From Neoscytalidium dimidiatum (lineage: Eukaryota; Ascomycota; Dothideomycetes; Botryosphaeriales; Botryosphaeriaceae): a DNA stretch of 64,000 nucleotides. Under the pieces are notes generated by a model. It saw only the letters and a list, made by a program, of their open reading frames with translations. It searched no databases and was not told the origin of the DNA. Position numbers and translations under genes: made by a program. The stretch is taken from the NCBI GenBank assembly GCA_037367355.1, contig CM074702.1, forward strand, positions 1,674,001 to 1,738,000. The letters are read 5' to 3'. The first letter of the stretch is position 1, and every line of letters starts with the position of its first letter. Positions 35,441 to 46,907 of this stretch are shown here, in pieces.

Positions 35441-38213
35441 TCAAACACACATTCCAACACAGTCCGCCCCACCGCTCGCCGGATCACAGTCGTCCCCCGG
35501 GTCATCAACGCAGTCCCTGCCGACCTCGCTACACCGCTTTCCGGTGAGGCCGCCGCACGTCTCGGGTACGATGCACACGCCCACCTCGCCGCACTCTGGG
35601 CCACAGCCGCCCAGCGCGCCGGGCGTCTGCAGGTCGCGCGCGCAGACCATCGCTTCTGGGCATGTGCCATTAGTTGGACCGCCGCAGCGCATGACAAGAG
35701 GCAGCGGGGCGGACGTGTCAGAAGAGAGGGCCGGGCCGGTGGCTGAGGAAGGTATTGCGGATGGTGTGTGCAGCGGGGTGGGCAGAGGGGCCAGCGGTGG
35801 TAAGGGAGCGACGAGTGAGCTCGCAACGGGCGAGGACGAGGAGACGGTGGAGCTCTTGAGTGACATACCCACCGGACCGGGGCCGAACAGGGGAACGAGT
35901 GTAGTGATAGGGCCGGGCCAGGCAGTGTTCTGCCACGCTGGGATGTTAGAGACGACTGCTGGCGACGGGGAGCCACCGGCAGTTGAGGAGTCACTGCTCG
36001 TGCTGCCAGCGCCAAGATCACTACCAGGTGCGCTTGCGCAGAACTGAGGGCAGGTGTCCACAGTCAGCCTTTAAGTCCCTTGGTGTGATAAGAGCGATCA
36101 CGTACACTGCGCTTCTCTGCGAAACCGATGCCGTTGACAAAGATGTCAACGCATTGAAGACCTGAGTCGCACGGAGGGTAGCCTTCACCGCACGGTATTT
36201 GAGGGGACAAGCTCGGCGTGTTCACAGCTTGATCTGCGTCGGTAGTAGTCAGCGGAGGCAAGGTATTGGTATCTGCCTGACGCGGTTGTAGTATCGGGCT
36301 TCTCAAGGTACTGAAAGTGCTAGGGAAGTAATCTGTTATCTTGCTGAAGCTTAAGGTGGTGGTGTTGCTGAGCGACGTCCCTGACACTATTGACACAGCC
36401 GCATCTGAAAGGAGCGTAGAATCGTTCAAGGTATTAACGCAGTAGCCGCCGCAGTCGAGCTCAGGACCGCAGTGGGCGCCCGGCCGTGCGACACAATCGT
36501 AGCCGGTCGGACACGGGTTAGCTAGCCGGTGGCCGCAAACGCGATATTTGGGACTTGGGGCACTGGTGGCGCTTGAGTGGCTGTCTGCAGGCGTCGCTGC
36601 TACTCGCTTCTCCGCTAAGGTAACCGCCGTTTCCGGCAGAACGGAAGGATCGGAATCGTTGGTTATTGTAGGTCCAGAGAGCTCCGAAACGTCGACATCA
36701 GCGGTCGGGGTGGGCTTTGGGAAGAGGAAAGAGAACCAATTGTGCGTCTCTGACCAAGGCTCATCATCCGGGACGTCGTTGACGTAGTCCGGCAAGTTCT
36801 CCAGGAATTCCGGTAGCTCTTGAGGATCCGGGAGATCAGGTATGAGGTTTGTGAATATTATTGGTATATCGTCGGGATCCGGAATCATGCTGAAGAGGTT
36901 GGGGAGCTCAGTTTGAATTTCGGATGGCGAAGGCCCATCGCAGTCCTTCGTGGAGTTAGCTATGGACAGAAATGTAGTAGATCCCCAGACCGCTGGGCCC
37001 TTGCGGAATTTGGTCTTACCAAGAACTGTGGTGTAGGTCGTCCACAAAGAGCCGCACAGTCGCTAGCTGCTTGATTGCTGCATTGGCAGCTCTTGCAAAG
37101 TTGTCAGCAGTGCATATTTTTGATGTCCTTGTTCAGAACTGACCTCAGGCCAACTTTGCGCGCAAAAGACTGGTTCGCATCGGCATCCCGGCTGGGGTGT
37201 ATTGGCAGGGTTGGGAGGGAGCTCTGCTGGAGCACCTGTGGATTGTGGAAGGTCTGTAGGCTGTACGAGCTCCGTAGATTGTAAAAGATCCGTAGGCTGT
37301 GGGGGTACTGTAGGCTGTAGGGTATCTGTAGGCCCTAGAAGGCCCGTAGGCTGCGCGAGATCCGTGGATCGCAGGAGGCTTGCAACGTACGAACTTGACC
37401 TTTCCAAACTTAGTGTAGACTTCGGGAGCTGGAATTCTGAAGACTCGGAGAATTCCCAACCTGGAGTAGACTGTGTCATCTCCAGTGTCGAAGAGAATAT
37501 ACCTGGCTCGGTTGGGCTAGCTGAGTTACCATACAAGGATGCACTTTGCTGCGGTGTATCGCCACAGTCTTGAAGCTGCGGGGCCACTCCACCGCATCTT
37601 TGCTGGCAGCGAAGTTTTCCATTGTTGGCGCATCGACATGACTGGCGGCGTGAGATGCTCATTCTGGACGCTACAGACAACACGCTTTGACTTACCTGGG
37701 GCCATATTTGCGCGCAGAAGACCGGTTCACATGGGCAGCTAGACGAGGTAGTCAAAGCCGTTCCGGTATTCCGTGGCGATAGGGATGCCTCGGTGGGCAA
37801 GCTAGTCGTGATCTGTAAAATGTTGGGACTCGTAAAGCCGCAGTCCTGTAACATAATAATTGATGTAAGTGTGCAGCTTTGTTATGGCTTTCAGGATAGA
37901 GTTCAAAGAATTGCGCAGTCTGTTGTAGTGCAAAATGAAGGAGTGCTCCTTACTTTAAGAGCCGGCGCCGGGCAGGTGTTGCCTTCCTGGAGCTGTTGAG
38001 CCCAACATGCTGCAATGGCGGAGTTCTGACATTCGCAACGCTGCAAAGAATTAGAAAACTTTCTCAGCACGTGGCATTGGCCTGACATACCTCGGGTTGG
38101 TTGAGCGGGCAAAGGGGTACAGGACAAGCGCACGCAGGGTCATTTTGCACAGCGGGAGCTGGCACAGCCAGAGAGAATGGAACAGAGAGCAAGATGATGC
38201 ACGAAGCCTTCAT
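35441..38213 (-). CDS. secreted modular cysteine-rich protein
   Basis: Seven exons: 38213-38091, 38040-37954, 37845-37696, 37641-37144, 37091-37020, 36945-36106 and 36043-35441. All six introns fall between codons (phase 0), giving 790 residues. A signal peptide opens the protein (MKASCIILLSVPFSLA). Three copies follow of a Cys module split over exons: CPVPLCPLNQPE/RCECQN, CPCEPVFCAQIWPQ/SCRCAN and CRCEPVFCAQSWPE/SCQCSN, each leading to a Leu-rich end and usually DC. Between copies 2 and 3 is a hexapeptide Thr/Pro repeat. The C-terminal half has four further Cys modules of a type common in fungal wall proteins (CPTGYDC...CGGYC, CGEGYPPC, CGGPTNGTCP, CGGLTGKRC...CVGMCV). No membrane anchor was found. 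A cell-wall, adhesion or effector role is possible but unproven. The acceptor of exon 7 is the least certain. Confidence 0.8.
37240..37365 (-). repeat. 18-bp coding minisatellite, seven TDLxQP units
   Basis: Seven head-to-tail 18-base units in exon 4 of the cysteine-rich gene, encoding variants of Thr-Asp-Leu-x-Gln-Pro (TDLAQP, TGLLGP, TDTLQP, TVPPQP, TDLLQS, TELVQP, TDLPQS). The period is exactly six residues. Such a tract is likely a stiff, O-glycosylated spacer between Cys modules and may vary in copy number. Confidence 0.85.
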
Positions 38214-38871
38214 GATGATGGTTAGTCTAGCTGGAGGAAGGAACCACATAGGCGAGGTGATTATATAGTACGGCACGAGGAATGCAAAGCTAAATCCTGA
38301 AATTTTTGTACCGAACACTCTAAAGATGATCCTGACCAAAAGAGTCCGTACCGAGCGATTTTCTGGGTACTGTTGTACAAGCAAGTCGCCGATTCGTACC
38401 TCCTTGCTTCCGCCCTTCATTGTCAAAGATATAGGACTTTGAAATGGATAGATCAATCACAACCAATGAACCAATGCGGCAGCGCGAGGCCACTGAAGGA
38501 TTGGGGGGTAGTACCATCTACGATTGAATAGCGGGTATTACGGGAGAGATGACGTTTGCGGAGATGGGCAGGCTTGGCAGGAACCGAGAATGCGGGGACG
38601 GAGGCTTATTCGCCGGGTATTGGCTCAAGCCAAGTCGTTATCGTCGTACGCAGGGGGAGGGGCCGTTGGTGTTGTTTTTCCCGTTAACATGATCTATAGT
38701 TGTGCACCCAATACTCTCAGGTGCAAGCGCTCCGGAAGGCGTTTCCGCTGAAATTGTCTCCCGTTATTTCCTCCGCGAGGCCGCAACTGGTATTCATCGA
38801 TACCATGACAATGGGACCGACGGTGATGGTGCCGAATAGTGGGTATCATTCTGCATAAGTGGAAAGGCTGC
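38214..38871. other. intergenic upstream of the cysteine-rich gene
   Basis: Contains the promoter of the cysteine-rich gene (TATA and CCAAT elements) and, at its far end, the 3' flank of the DnaJ gene, which is also on the minus strand. No gene seen. Confidence 0.5.
38261..38267 (-). promoter_or_regulatory. TATA box of the cysteine-rich gene
   Basis: Reads TATATAA on the minus strand, 48 bases upstream of the ATG at 38213. Two CCAAT pentamers lie further upstream at 38463-38467 and 38471-38475. The spacing to the ATG implies a very short 5' leader if this box is used. Confidence 0.5.
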
Positions 38872-39802
38872 TCATTTTTTGCCCTTCTTTGCCCGGGACG
38901 CAGTCCGCTGGAACGCTTCCTCGGGCGGTTCGTCAGGCGGCGGGGCTCGCTTCTTGCCTTTCTTGGATTCGGGCGCATACTTGGCCTCTAGTTGATCGAA
39001 GAACGACTCAGCGCGGCCCTTTTGGCGCTGTTGAATCAAGGCTGCAAGGTCTCCCAAATCCCCACCGGCTTGCTTTTTCGACTTCTTCTTGCCGCTTTCT
39101 TCGATTTCCCTTGCAGCGTCATTAGCTTCATCGGCCTCATTTCTTGCGTTCTTCATCCTTGTCTGACGACTCTTCTCCGACTCCTCAGTATACTTCTTTT
39201 CGGCAGGCACTGTGCCGTCGGCGATGGCGGCATCGATAATGGAACGAAAACGATCCTCATCTTCAAGCGGGTTGCTGAGCATGACAACCTCGTAGATCTT
39301 GTTCATGTTGCCTTTGAATTTTCTGTAGGCTTCCAGAAGATCACTCCTCTCCTCGGGTCCGTCCTTGTACTCCTGCTTGAACTTCTCGATTGTCTCTGTA
39401 GTGACTATGCCCTCGAATTGTTCCCTGTAGTATTCGGTCCAATTGAAATCGTCATCTTCGAGGTCGACGGTCTCCTCAGTGCGGCCAGTGGCATCGTAGC
39501 GGGAGCGGCGCCGTGAATCGGAGAGGATGGCGTAGGCAAAGGCAATTTCCTGGAACTTGGCATGCGCAGCTTGTTTGTCGTCGGCCTTGTCTGGCATATA
39601 ATCAGCAGCTGACTGGAAGGCCAATCCGACGCGACTGACCTGGATGATGCTTCAAGGCAGCCTTGCGGTAAGCGCTCTTGATTTGATCGGGCGTTGCGTC
39701 ATTAGCCACGCCGAGGACGTCGTATGGGTCAATGGACTTGGGAGGTTCTTCGTCGATAAGGTCCTCAATATTCTCTGCTTGCTTCTTCTGTTTCCTAGGC
39801 AT
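38872..39802 (-). CDS. J-domain protein, DNAJC9-like
   Basis: Hsp70 co-chaperone of the DNAJC9 type; animal DNAJC9 also handles histones H3-H4. Exons 39802-39640 and 39590-38872 give 293 residues. The J domain is near the N-terminus (DPYDVLGVANDATPDQIKSA), and its HPD motif is split by the intron (CAT CCA G / AC), so the spliced product reads HHPDK. The central block (DFNWTEYYREQFEGIVT, DLLEAYRKFKGNMNKIYE) matches the conserved helical region of DNAJC9 proteins. The C-terminus is Lys-rich and probably nuclear. It starts 251 bases from the divergent deaminase gene. Confidence 0.9.
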
Positions 39803-40053
39803 ATCGACGGCGGCGACAGCAATGGATGCAGATGTGGATGTTGTCGATGGTTGGCGAATAAACGAAGTTGGGAGTGAAGCAGAGATAAGGAAGACGCGTC
39901 GGCGGGTGCTGTGACGCGACTGCTGCCTGTGGGGCCAAGCTCGAGTCAAGAAGCGTGTCGCTCAAGCGTGTTCACCACCATTCCTCAACACCTCCACCGC
40001 TCAATGCCACTGCAAGAGGCCAACTCGTCACGATCCCAAATCTGAAGCTGAAT
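39803..40053. promoter_or_regulatory. bidirectional promoter, DnaJ/deaminase
   Basis: Only 251 bases separate the two divergent start codons, so both transcripts must begin here. If the deaminase used the upstream in-frame ATG at 39955, the gap would shrink to about 150 bases. Confidence 0.6.
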
Positions 40054-40581
40054 ATGTCTGCCGAACCGAAAAAACCATCCTCGCCACTAGACCACGATGC
40101 CTACATGCGCCTAGCTCTCGCCGAAGCAAAGAAGTCTCCCCCAAAGCCTTCCAACTTCTGTGTCGGCGCCGTACTGGTTGACGAGAATGACGGCGCTGTT
40201 TTGGCAGCCGGTTATACTCTTGAGCTTGAGGGAAATACCCATGCGGAGCAATGCGCCCTGCAAAAGTACGCGCTCAGCCATGGCTTGCCCGAGGAGCGCG
40301 TTGGCGAAGTGCTGCCGGAGAAGGCCGTCATCTACACGACCATGGAGCCGTGCGGCAAGAGGCTGAGCGGGAATCTGCCTTGTGTCGAACGCATCATCCG
40401 CACTAAGGTTGGTTCCAGGGGCGGAATTAAAAAGGTATACTTGGGTGTCAAGGAGCCCGAGAAATTCGTTGGTGAGAATGTAGGAAGGGCAAAATTGGCG
40501 GAACATGGGATCCAGTGCATTCATGTGCCTGGACTGGAAGACGAGATCTTGGCTGTTGCTACTGCTGGCCATGAAATGTAA
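40054..40581 (+). CDS. Rib2/RibD-like pyrimidine deaminase domain protein
   Basis: Zinc-dependent deaminase of the cytidine/deoxycytidylate deaminase fold, closest in motif to the DRAP deaminase domain of fungal Rib2 (riboflavin synthesis). Single exon, 175 residues. Zinc and catalytic residues are His63-Ala-Glu65 (NTHAEQCA) and Cys100 and Cys110 in EPCGKRLSGNLPC; the wide Cys spacing is that of the Rib2/RibD group rather than plain cytidine deaminases. It lacks the pseudouridine-synthase-like domain of yeast Rib2, so it is a stand-alone deaminase. An in-frame ATG at 39955 would add 33 residues; the MSAEPKK start was chosen because the extension shows no domain character. Substrate is inferred only. 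Confidence 0.85.
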   Translation: MSAEPKKPSSPLDHDAYMRLALAEAKKSPPKPSNFCVGAVLVDENDGAVLAAGYTLELEGNTHAEQCALQKYALSHGLPEERVGEVLPEKAVIYTTMEPCGKRLSGNLPCVERIIRTKVGSRGGIKKVYLGVKEPEKFVGENVGRAKLAEHGIQCIHVPGLEDEILAVATAGHEM

Positions 40582-40877
40582 CGGCCATGACGCCTAGGCC
40601 AGCGCCTTGTCAGTAAGTGCAAACTGAACTACGAACTGAACTTTCCGCATCGAGAAACACGATCTTTACTGTAATAATTGGCCTTCTTTTGTCGTCTTGT
40701 TTTATGGATGGGGTCTCATGGGTGCGGCATGCCTCTCTTGGCATCTAGAATTGCGTCACGACTCGGCCTCGACCTAACCTTAGTCGCAACTCTGACGTGA
40801 CGTACATCGCAGAGAACCATAAATTACAGCGCTCCTCCTCCCGATTCCTGGTCAGCAACCCTTCTCACTATCTCCTC

Positions 40878-41818
40878 ATGCGCCCCTTCATATTGCGACC
40901 TCTGAGGGTAACTAACAAACCATTACTCATTCCACTAAGAGTTCCATACGCACCTGCTCTGCAAGCACGCAGCATGGCAAGTACGTCGACTCTGATACGC
41001 TTCTCTTGACTACACGTTAATGGCTATTCTAGACAATTTGAAAATTGAAAACACCAACATCCACGCGGCCCCAGGCGTGGAACTGTCTTCGGACCAGAGA
41101 ACAGTCGTCGGCAGTGTCTTAGACCTGTTCGCTGGACGACCCTCTCTTGCAAAACTTCAGCTCTGGTCGGATGAGGCTGTCTTTGAGGATCCAATCACAC
41201 AAGCACGAGGACGGAAGGAATTCGAGGCACAATGGGTGTGTTGCTTTATTCTGATTAAATTTCCAGCAGTTTGGCGGGCCGTTCCAAGCCTGAGAGCTAA
41301 TTCTTATCCCTATTCTCCGCTCAGTACGGCTTACAAACCGCTTTCAGCGAGATCGAGCGACTCTCCCATGAAGTAACCTCAGCGGGCAATCCTATCACGA
41401 TGAATCTAAAGACGCGCTACGTAGTCAAGGGCATCAACAAGGAGACGACTATCAGCTCACTCGTCAATATCTCCACTGACAGTGCGGGAAAGATCACAAA
41501 GGTTGAGGATAAATGGGATGGCAACCTCCCCGAGAGCAGCATCGCCAATGTGAGTAGTCCTTGGCAGCTAGCGAGCCCTCGATGGTGGGCAAACTATTGC
41601 TTTGCCTGGGGGTGGTGGGCTGCTAGCTGGTGGTGGTGGTCAACGCCATGGCTGGTGCGTGACAGCCGTCTAGTCGAACAGCCGAAGCTTCACTTTTCTT
41701 GATTGGACTGGCTAATGACTTGCTTTTACAGGCATTCCGTCGACTCAATGCCGTCAGCGTGCCGAAGATGGTTAGCGTTCCGAAGAGCGATGAAGAAGAT
41801 GCGAAGAAGGGGAATTAA
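40878..41818 (+). CDS. NTF2/SnoaL-fold protein with mitochondrial-type presequence
   Basis: Four exons: 40878-40980, 41033-41235, 41325-41549 and 41732-41818, giving 205 residues. The first exon encodes an Arg/Leu/Pro-rich, acid-free N-terminus (MRPFILRPLRVTNKPLLIPL) typical of mitochondrial targeting. The body has a SnoaL/NTF2-like pattern: VLDLFAGRPSLAKLQLWSDEAVFEDP near residues 65-90, then a GRKEFEAQW strand and a YVVKGINKETTISSLVNI strand. The C-terminal exon is Lys-rich. No catalytic residues can be assigned. Intron 1 splits the codon after Ser-Met-Ala. If translation instead began at that second Met, the presequence would be lost. Confidence 0.8.
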
Positions 41819-42020
41819 ATATCATATGTACCGAAGCTATCGCAGAAAGTCATCATTTCACCATGGCCCTTCTTCTGCAGATCTACCCTAGTGTGCGACC
41901 ACCGGGTTAAGATTGCTCATTAGTCATTTCGTCATGTGCTGCGTCTTCTGCTCATCTCCTTCTCCTGCTCAAGTCCAGCAAATGCCAAACGATCCACCAT
42001 TTCTGCCATGATGCATTCTC

Positions 42021-42832
42021 TCAAAGAGCAACAAACCTCCTTACGCCGGCCAACCACGCTCCTATTAAGGTATTTGCAACCACGGCAATCGGAACTCCCC
42101 ACCCGTACCATCCCCTGCCTCCATGTGCACCCTCCCAGGCACCACTAACCACAAGAATGGTCCCGCAATCGCCAGCGCGGGTAGTGGGCAGTCCAGGACC
42201 GTCAGCAATCAGAGTCGAGCAGTATCCGGCGTAAACACCGCCCCCAGCAGCTCCAACATATGCCGTCGTGGTGGGCTGGACGTATGCAGGTCCAACGTAC
42301 TGGGTGGTCGTTTGCGGTTGCACGTATTGCGTCTGCGTCTGCACGACAGTCACAGTCACAGTTGTGATAGACTGCGCATTAACTGTACCACTGCACGTTT
42401 GACCTGAGGGACAGCAGGCGACGACCGACGAGGAGCTGAGGTACTGGCAAGTATGGTCTGTTGGGCAACACCTACATAGCCATCAGCCCAAGCGTGGACA
42501 CCAAGGAAGCCTCATTGGTGACAGCCGAAAGTCCTATAGCTCGTCGAGAGCGCTTACCAATTCGCGTAACCGATTCCGCTGCAGCTCAGGGCGGCATACT
42601 GCGGACAATACGCCGGCGAAGCAGCACTGATCTGAACCCCGTCGGCACCAACGATATATACGGCCCCGCTGAATGGCGCGTAAATGTCCTGGGCTGCGAC
42701 AATAATTGGTTGTTGCGCAAGGAGAGCCAGAAGGAGTGCTGCAAAGGTGAAAATGGATGACCAGGGACGAAGAATCGCCAGAGAAAACACCATACATCTT
42801 TTACACCCAGCTCCGGCTGTTGTAGACTTCAT
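42021..42832 (-). CDS. small secreted cysteine-rich fungal protein
   Basis: Two exons, 42832-42558 and 42471-42021, give 241 residues from the MKSTTAG start; in-frame ATGs at 42847 and 42793 are alternatives. A hydrophobic N-terminal segment (FAALLLALLAQQPIIVAAQ) is a signal peptide. The mature start carries a Cys pattern seen in several fungal extracellular proteins: YCPQYAALSCSGIGYANW / CCPTDHTCQYL and ACCPSGQTCSG, with the intron inside the Trp codon before CC. A Thr/Gln/Tyr-rich linker follows (QTQTQYVQPQTTTQY). The C-terminus is hydrophobic (WGVPIAVVANTLIGAWLAG), suggesting a membrane or GPI-type anchor. Function unknown. Confidence 0.75.
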
Positions 42833-45244
42833 TCTCTCGTGTTGCATGTTTCGTGGGGTCTCGTTGGTCTGGTAGAAACTGGGAATAGTCGGTCTGGGCA
42901 GCCGCGGATGGAAAATGTTGGCGCTGTCCGATGCGTATTGAGGCAGAAAGCTAGCATATGCGTTTGCTGACATAGCCCGAGCAGGGGCTCGGCGAGATGT
43001 GAGGTTGTCTGGCGCAGCAGTTTGAAGGTCTCGCAGCGGTGTAAGTAGTAATGGCGGCCCCACACGTCGTGAGTTGGGCGTGGGGACAGCAAAGATTCGG
43101 GATTCCCCAGCGATCGGTGCGAGCCACGTACGGAGAAGCGGCGAGAGAACAGAGAGAGAAACGAGCGATCCAAAGAGAAAGAAGGCGAAGCGGGAGGAGG
43201 AAGGAGGTGACGGATAGAAAGAGATATACCCCGCGCTGAGCCACGGGCTCCGGCGCCTGAGAGGGGCGGCTTCAGAGATAGGTGAGACACGCGACGGGAA
43301 AAAAGTACGAGCAGAGGAAGAGCGAAAACCTGGAAAGGTCCCATGTCAGGCCATTAATTATCCAGATTGGGCAACGAGCTCGATCGAAAGCCTCCCGGGG
43401 GATGGGGGGGGGAGCTCTGACGGCTGGGATGGGTAGCTAGCCTAGCTCGAGCTCTGCCGGGGCCGCGCCGAAACAGCCGTGCAGCTCGTGCAGCTCTCCC
43501 GCCAGCAATCCCGCGTGCATCCTCGTCGATCGAGAAGCCGAGCAATGGGAAAGCGAGCAATCACCCCGCAGCCTGTCTGTCGTCATGCATGCATCTCCCG
43601 GCATCTGACGAAGCCTGGCCTGGGTTTCTCTCTACTGCAAGGCTTGCGTCTCGCTAGCTATTCAGGCCGCCATGGCGTCCGGCAATAGCCCAACGTTGTT
43701 GCTTGACTCCCCCGAGCCGGCTGCACTGCCGCTCTTCCAGCTTCGCCTCACTGTTATTCGGAACCCAGGTCCATGCTTGATGCCCATCTGTTCCATCTTT
43801 CGTCGCCTGTCTCTCCACGGATGTCGCGGGTCTATCGACTGCAAGTACCAAGCCGCGGCCGTTGGCTCTTTCAGCGCCGCAGAACGCCGATAGGCATGCT
43901 AGCTTTAGCCAGCCCAATAAAAAAAAAAAAAACCCTAGCCTTTGACGTTTCATGCTTTGCGAGATTCGGAGAGTGAAGCGAGTGGGATGGTCTACGGGTT
44001 GCCCAGCTTATCACACGTGCACTACGGCTGCGGTTTTTTTCTTTCCCGTCACCCATTCCCGCCGCTAAGCTCTTTTTGTTCTGCTCAAGGCTACTAAGTG
44101 CAGGGAATAGCTGGGCATATTCCATGCCCTTTTTTTTTTTTCTCTTGCCAATCACTCGCCGATACCTCTGGCCATGAAAGCAGCAGTTCGGTTCCGAAAC
44201 AATCATCATCTGGCCGATCTGGACGCTTTCCCTTTGCGAAACACGGCTCCGCAGCAGAAGGACAACATCCCATGGCACGCCCTACACTGACGACTAGGAG
44301 AATAGGTGAACATTTCGAAGAGAGACTCATGAGAGCGATGAAGCTAATTCTCCATCCACGTCACACTTCGCACACACCAAAGCCAAGGTGTTTATCCGCA
44401 GCTTATGGAAGAGGCCGAATCTCCAAAGCAATCGAGAGTAAATGTAGTTTCTGCATTCGGAGCTCACGATAACGAGGCCGGAGTTCTGTAATGATGATTC
44501 TCTGTGGGCGAAAGCGGTCAGATCGGCACAGAAACACCGCCCTTGAAGCAATACGAACCTGGATACCGGATCAATGCTGCAGCCCGTAATGACACCCGCT
44601 TGTCTAGATTTGTCAAGCGCGCGGCGCCTTGCACGGCGGGGCGCTTCACTCTTTGCGAACTAAGTGTACTTAGACAAGATGGTAGTCTGTTGCTAAGAAA
44701 GCGGGGCTCGTTAGGGTGTTTGAAGGAGCACCGCAACACCAAGACCATTAGCTGGTCGGCAGGTCTAATGGGCAGTTGAAGCCGTCTTCCGAATTTAAAT
44801 GTCCTGGACTTCATCCAACATCTCCGTCCAGACGGCTGCTTCGACTACCCATGCGGATGGTTTCAGCCTTGCGCGCGCGCTCGCTTGTTTCAAGACCAGC
44901 CGCGGGGTCGGACGAATGCGCAGCAGTACAGGGTGTGAGTCAAGTGCGATTGACAGGTGTGAAGCTAGCAGCCGTTGGAGACACTACAGGGCCGGACCGT
45001 ACGGAGGGGAAGGGACGGACCTCGCCTCAACTCGCATGGATCCTGCCTTCCCGATCCGTTAACTCGCCCGGGCGATCACTGCTAATCGTCACGCGAAAAC
45101 CCCGGCGGCGCAGACGATGGTGGCTACGCGCTCGATGCGGAGAGCCCCTCATCCTAAGCTGTCCAACCCTCCTCAGTTCTCAACCCCCACCCGGCCTGCC
45201 GTCAGCTTCAGTTCTTCACCCCAGACACGCAACTGCAGCTCACA
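42833..45244. other. intergenic, divergent genes
   Basis: These 2.4 kb lie between the small secreted protein (-) and the methyltransferase (+). It has homopolymer A runs at about 43919-43932 and T runs at about 44130-44141, plus G-rich tracts near 43400. No frame shows a domain or a spliceable continuation. It probably holds long 5' leaders and promoters. Confidence 0.45.
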
Positions 45245-46672
45245 ATGGCAGACGCAGCATCGGCTGCGGCACAGCCGGATGTGCTGGAGGTCGACCCAGA
45301 GCATCTGGCCGGCGAGAACGATTCCGCACTGGGAGACGTCAGCGACGAGTTCTCTGCCTTCTCGCAGTCATTGACTCCGAGTGTGACCGACTATCCTGAA
45401 GAGCACGGACGCAGATACCATGCATACCGCGCCGGCAGTAAGCTTCATAATCGTGCCGCTGACAAGTAAATTGCTAATCTATATCCAGTCTACATTCTTC
45501 CCAATGATGATGTATGTTCCTACTGTCGATAGTCCCCAGTCCTTCAAAACTGATTCCGCGGATCCTGCCAGAAAGAGCTTGAGCGACTCGACATCATGCA
45601 TTTCCTGATCAAGAAGGGTCTCAACGACAAGATTTACAAGGCACCCATCCCAAAGAATGTGAAGAGGATCATGGACATTGGAACCGGAACGGGCATTTGG
45701 GCGATCGAAATGGGTAATTGATCCTGTACCGTCGGTAGGCCATGCTAACCCCGATCCAGCGGACATGTTTCCCGATGCCGAAGTTATGGGGAATGATCTG
45801 AGTCCAGAACAGCCAAGCTGGGTGGTCAGTACACCACGGGTCATGGGCGTTGCGAGTTACTGATTGGTCGCCAGCCACCGAACGTGAAGTTCACTGTGGA
45901 CGATGTTGAGCTGGATTGGGCTCATTCCAAGTCCTTCGACTATATATTCTCAAGATACATGGCCACCTCCATCGGTGACTGGCCAAAGCTTGTTAAAAAC
46001 GTCTACGAGTTCGTTCTCCGCAGACCCCGATCCTGTCGATTGAGGGGCAATGGAGCTGACAGGCTCTTATAGTAACCTCGAGCCAGGAGGATGGGCCGAA
46101 TTCCAAGACTTCGATCTGCTCTACTACTCGGACGATGACACAATGAATCCCGACACGGAGATCTATAAGTGGATCCGTCTCATCCTGGAAGCGTCCCGGA
46201 GGAATGGCCGCGATCCCTGCCCAGGGCCGAAGTTGGAGGGGTGGCTGAAGGAGCAGGGTTTCGTGAATGTATACCATGAAAGGATAAAGTTTCCTATCGG
46301 GCCGTGGCCAAAAGACAAGGACAAGGTACATCCCATTATGTTGATTATGTTGTTCTCTTTGCTAATAGCGCAAACAGAAAGAACTTGGAATGTTTAATCT
46401 AATGCAGACCCTTCAAGGTCTAGAGGGATACACATTGTGGCTCTTCACGCACATGTTGGGATGGAAGAAGGAAGAGGTTGACGTGGTTGTTGCCAAAGTT
46501 CGGAACGAAGTCATGAGTAAATGGCTGCATTCTCAGTTCGACTTGTGAGTCTTCGCTTTCGGGAGGAACCTAGCAGCTAGAAAGCGCAGTCTACTAACAA
46601 TGGCGCTCTACTAGGCATGTCGTCTACGGGCAGAAGCCACCGGTGAAGTCCGTGGAGCCAGTGAGCGAGTAA
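45245..46672 (+). CDS. LaeA-like SAM-dependent methyltransferase
   Basis: Class I S-adenosylmethionine methyltransferase of the fungal LaeA-like group, often tied to secondary metabolism or its regulation. Eight exons: 45245-45437, 45489-45511, 45572-45713, 45760-45824, 45875-46008, 46073-46325, 46378-46544 and 46615-46672, giving 344 residues. Family marks: YILPNDDKELERLDIMHF, the SAM-binding loop DIGTGTGIWAIEMAD (Asp107-Gly113), GNDLSPEQPSW, FDYIFSRYM and EPGGWAEFQD. Exon 2 is only 23 bases. The donor of intron 5 (GTTCGT) is unusual but restores NLEPGGW in frame. It is not next to an obvious biosynthetic gene. Substrate unknown; it is one of many LaeA paralogs rather than clearly LaeA itself. 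Confidence 0.87.
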
Positions 46673-46907
46673 TACGCAGATCTTGAAGTCAGCGTCTCTG
46701 GGTTTAATCGGATCATAGCCTTCCAAATTACTACCCCTCAGCTTTAGCGAATTGCATTCTGTAGCGTAGACCTGAGATATCCAAATTGTGACAAAAGACT
46801 ACTTGCCGAGGAAAGTGAGCCACGGCGGAAGAGAGGTAGAACCCGCGCCATTCCCTTTTCGGAGATCACGTGCGGACGCATCCTATTTCACGGTCGCGCA
46901 TCGCGTC

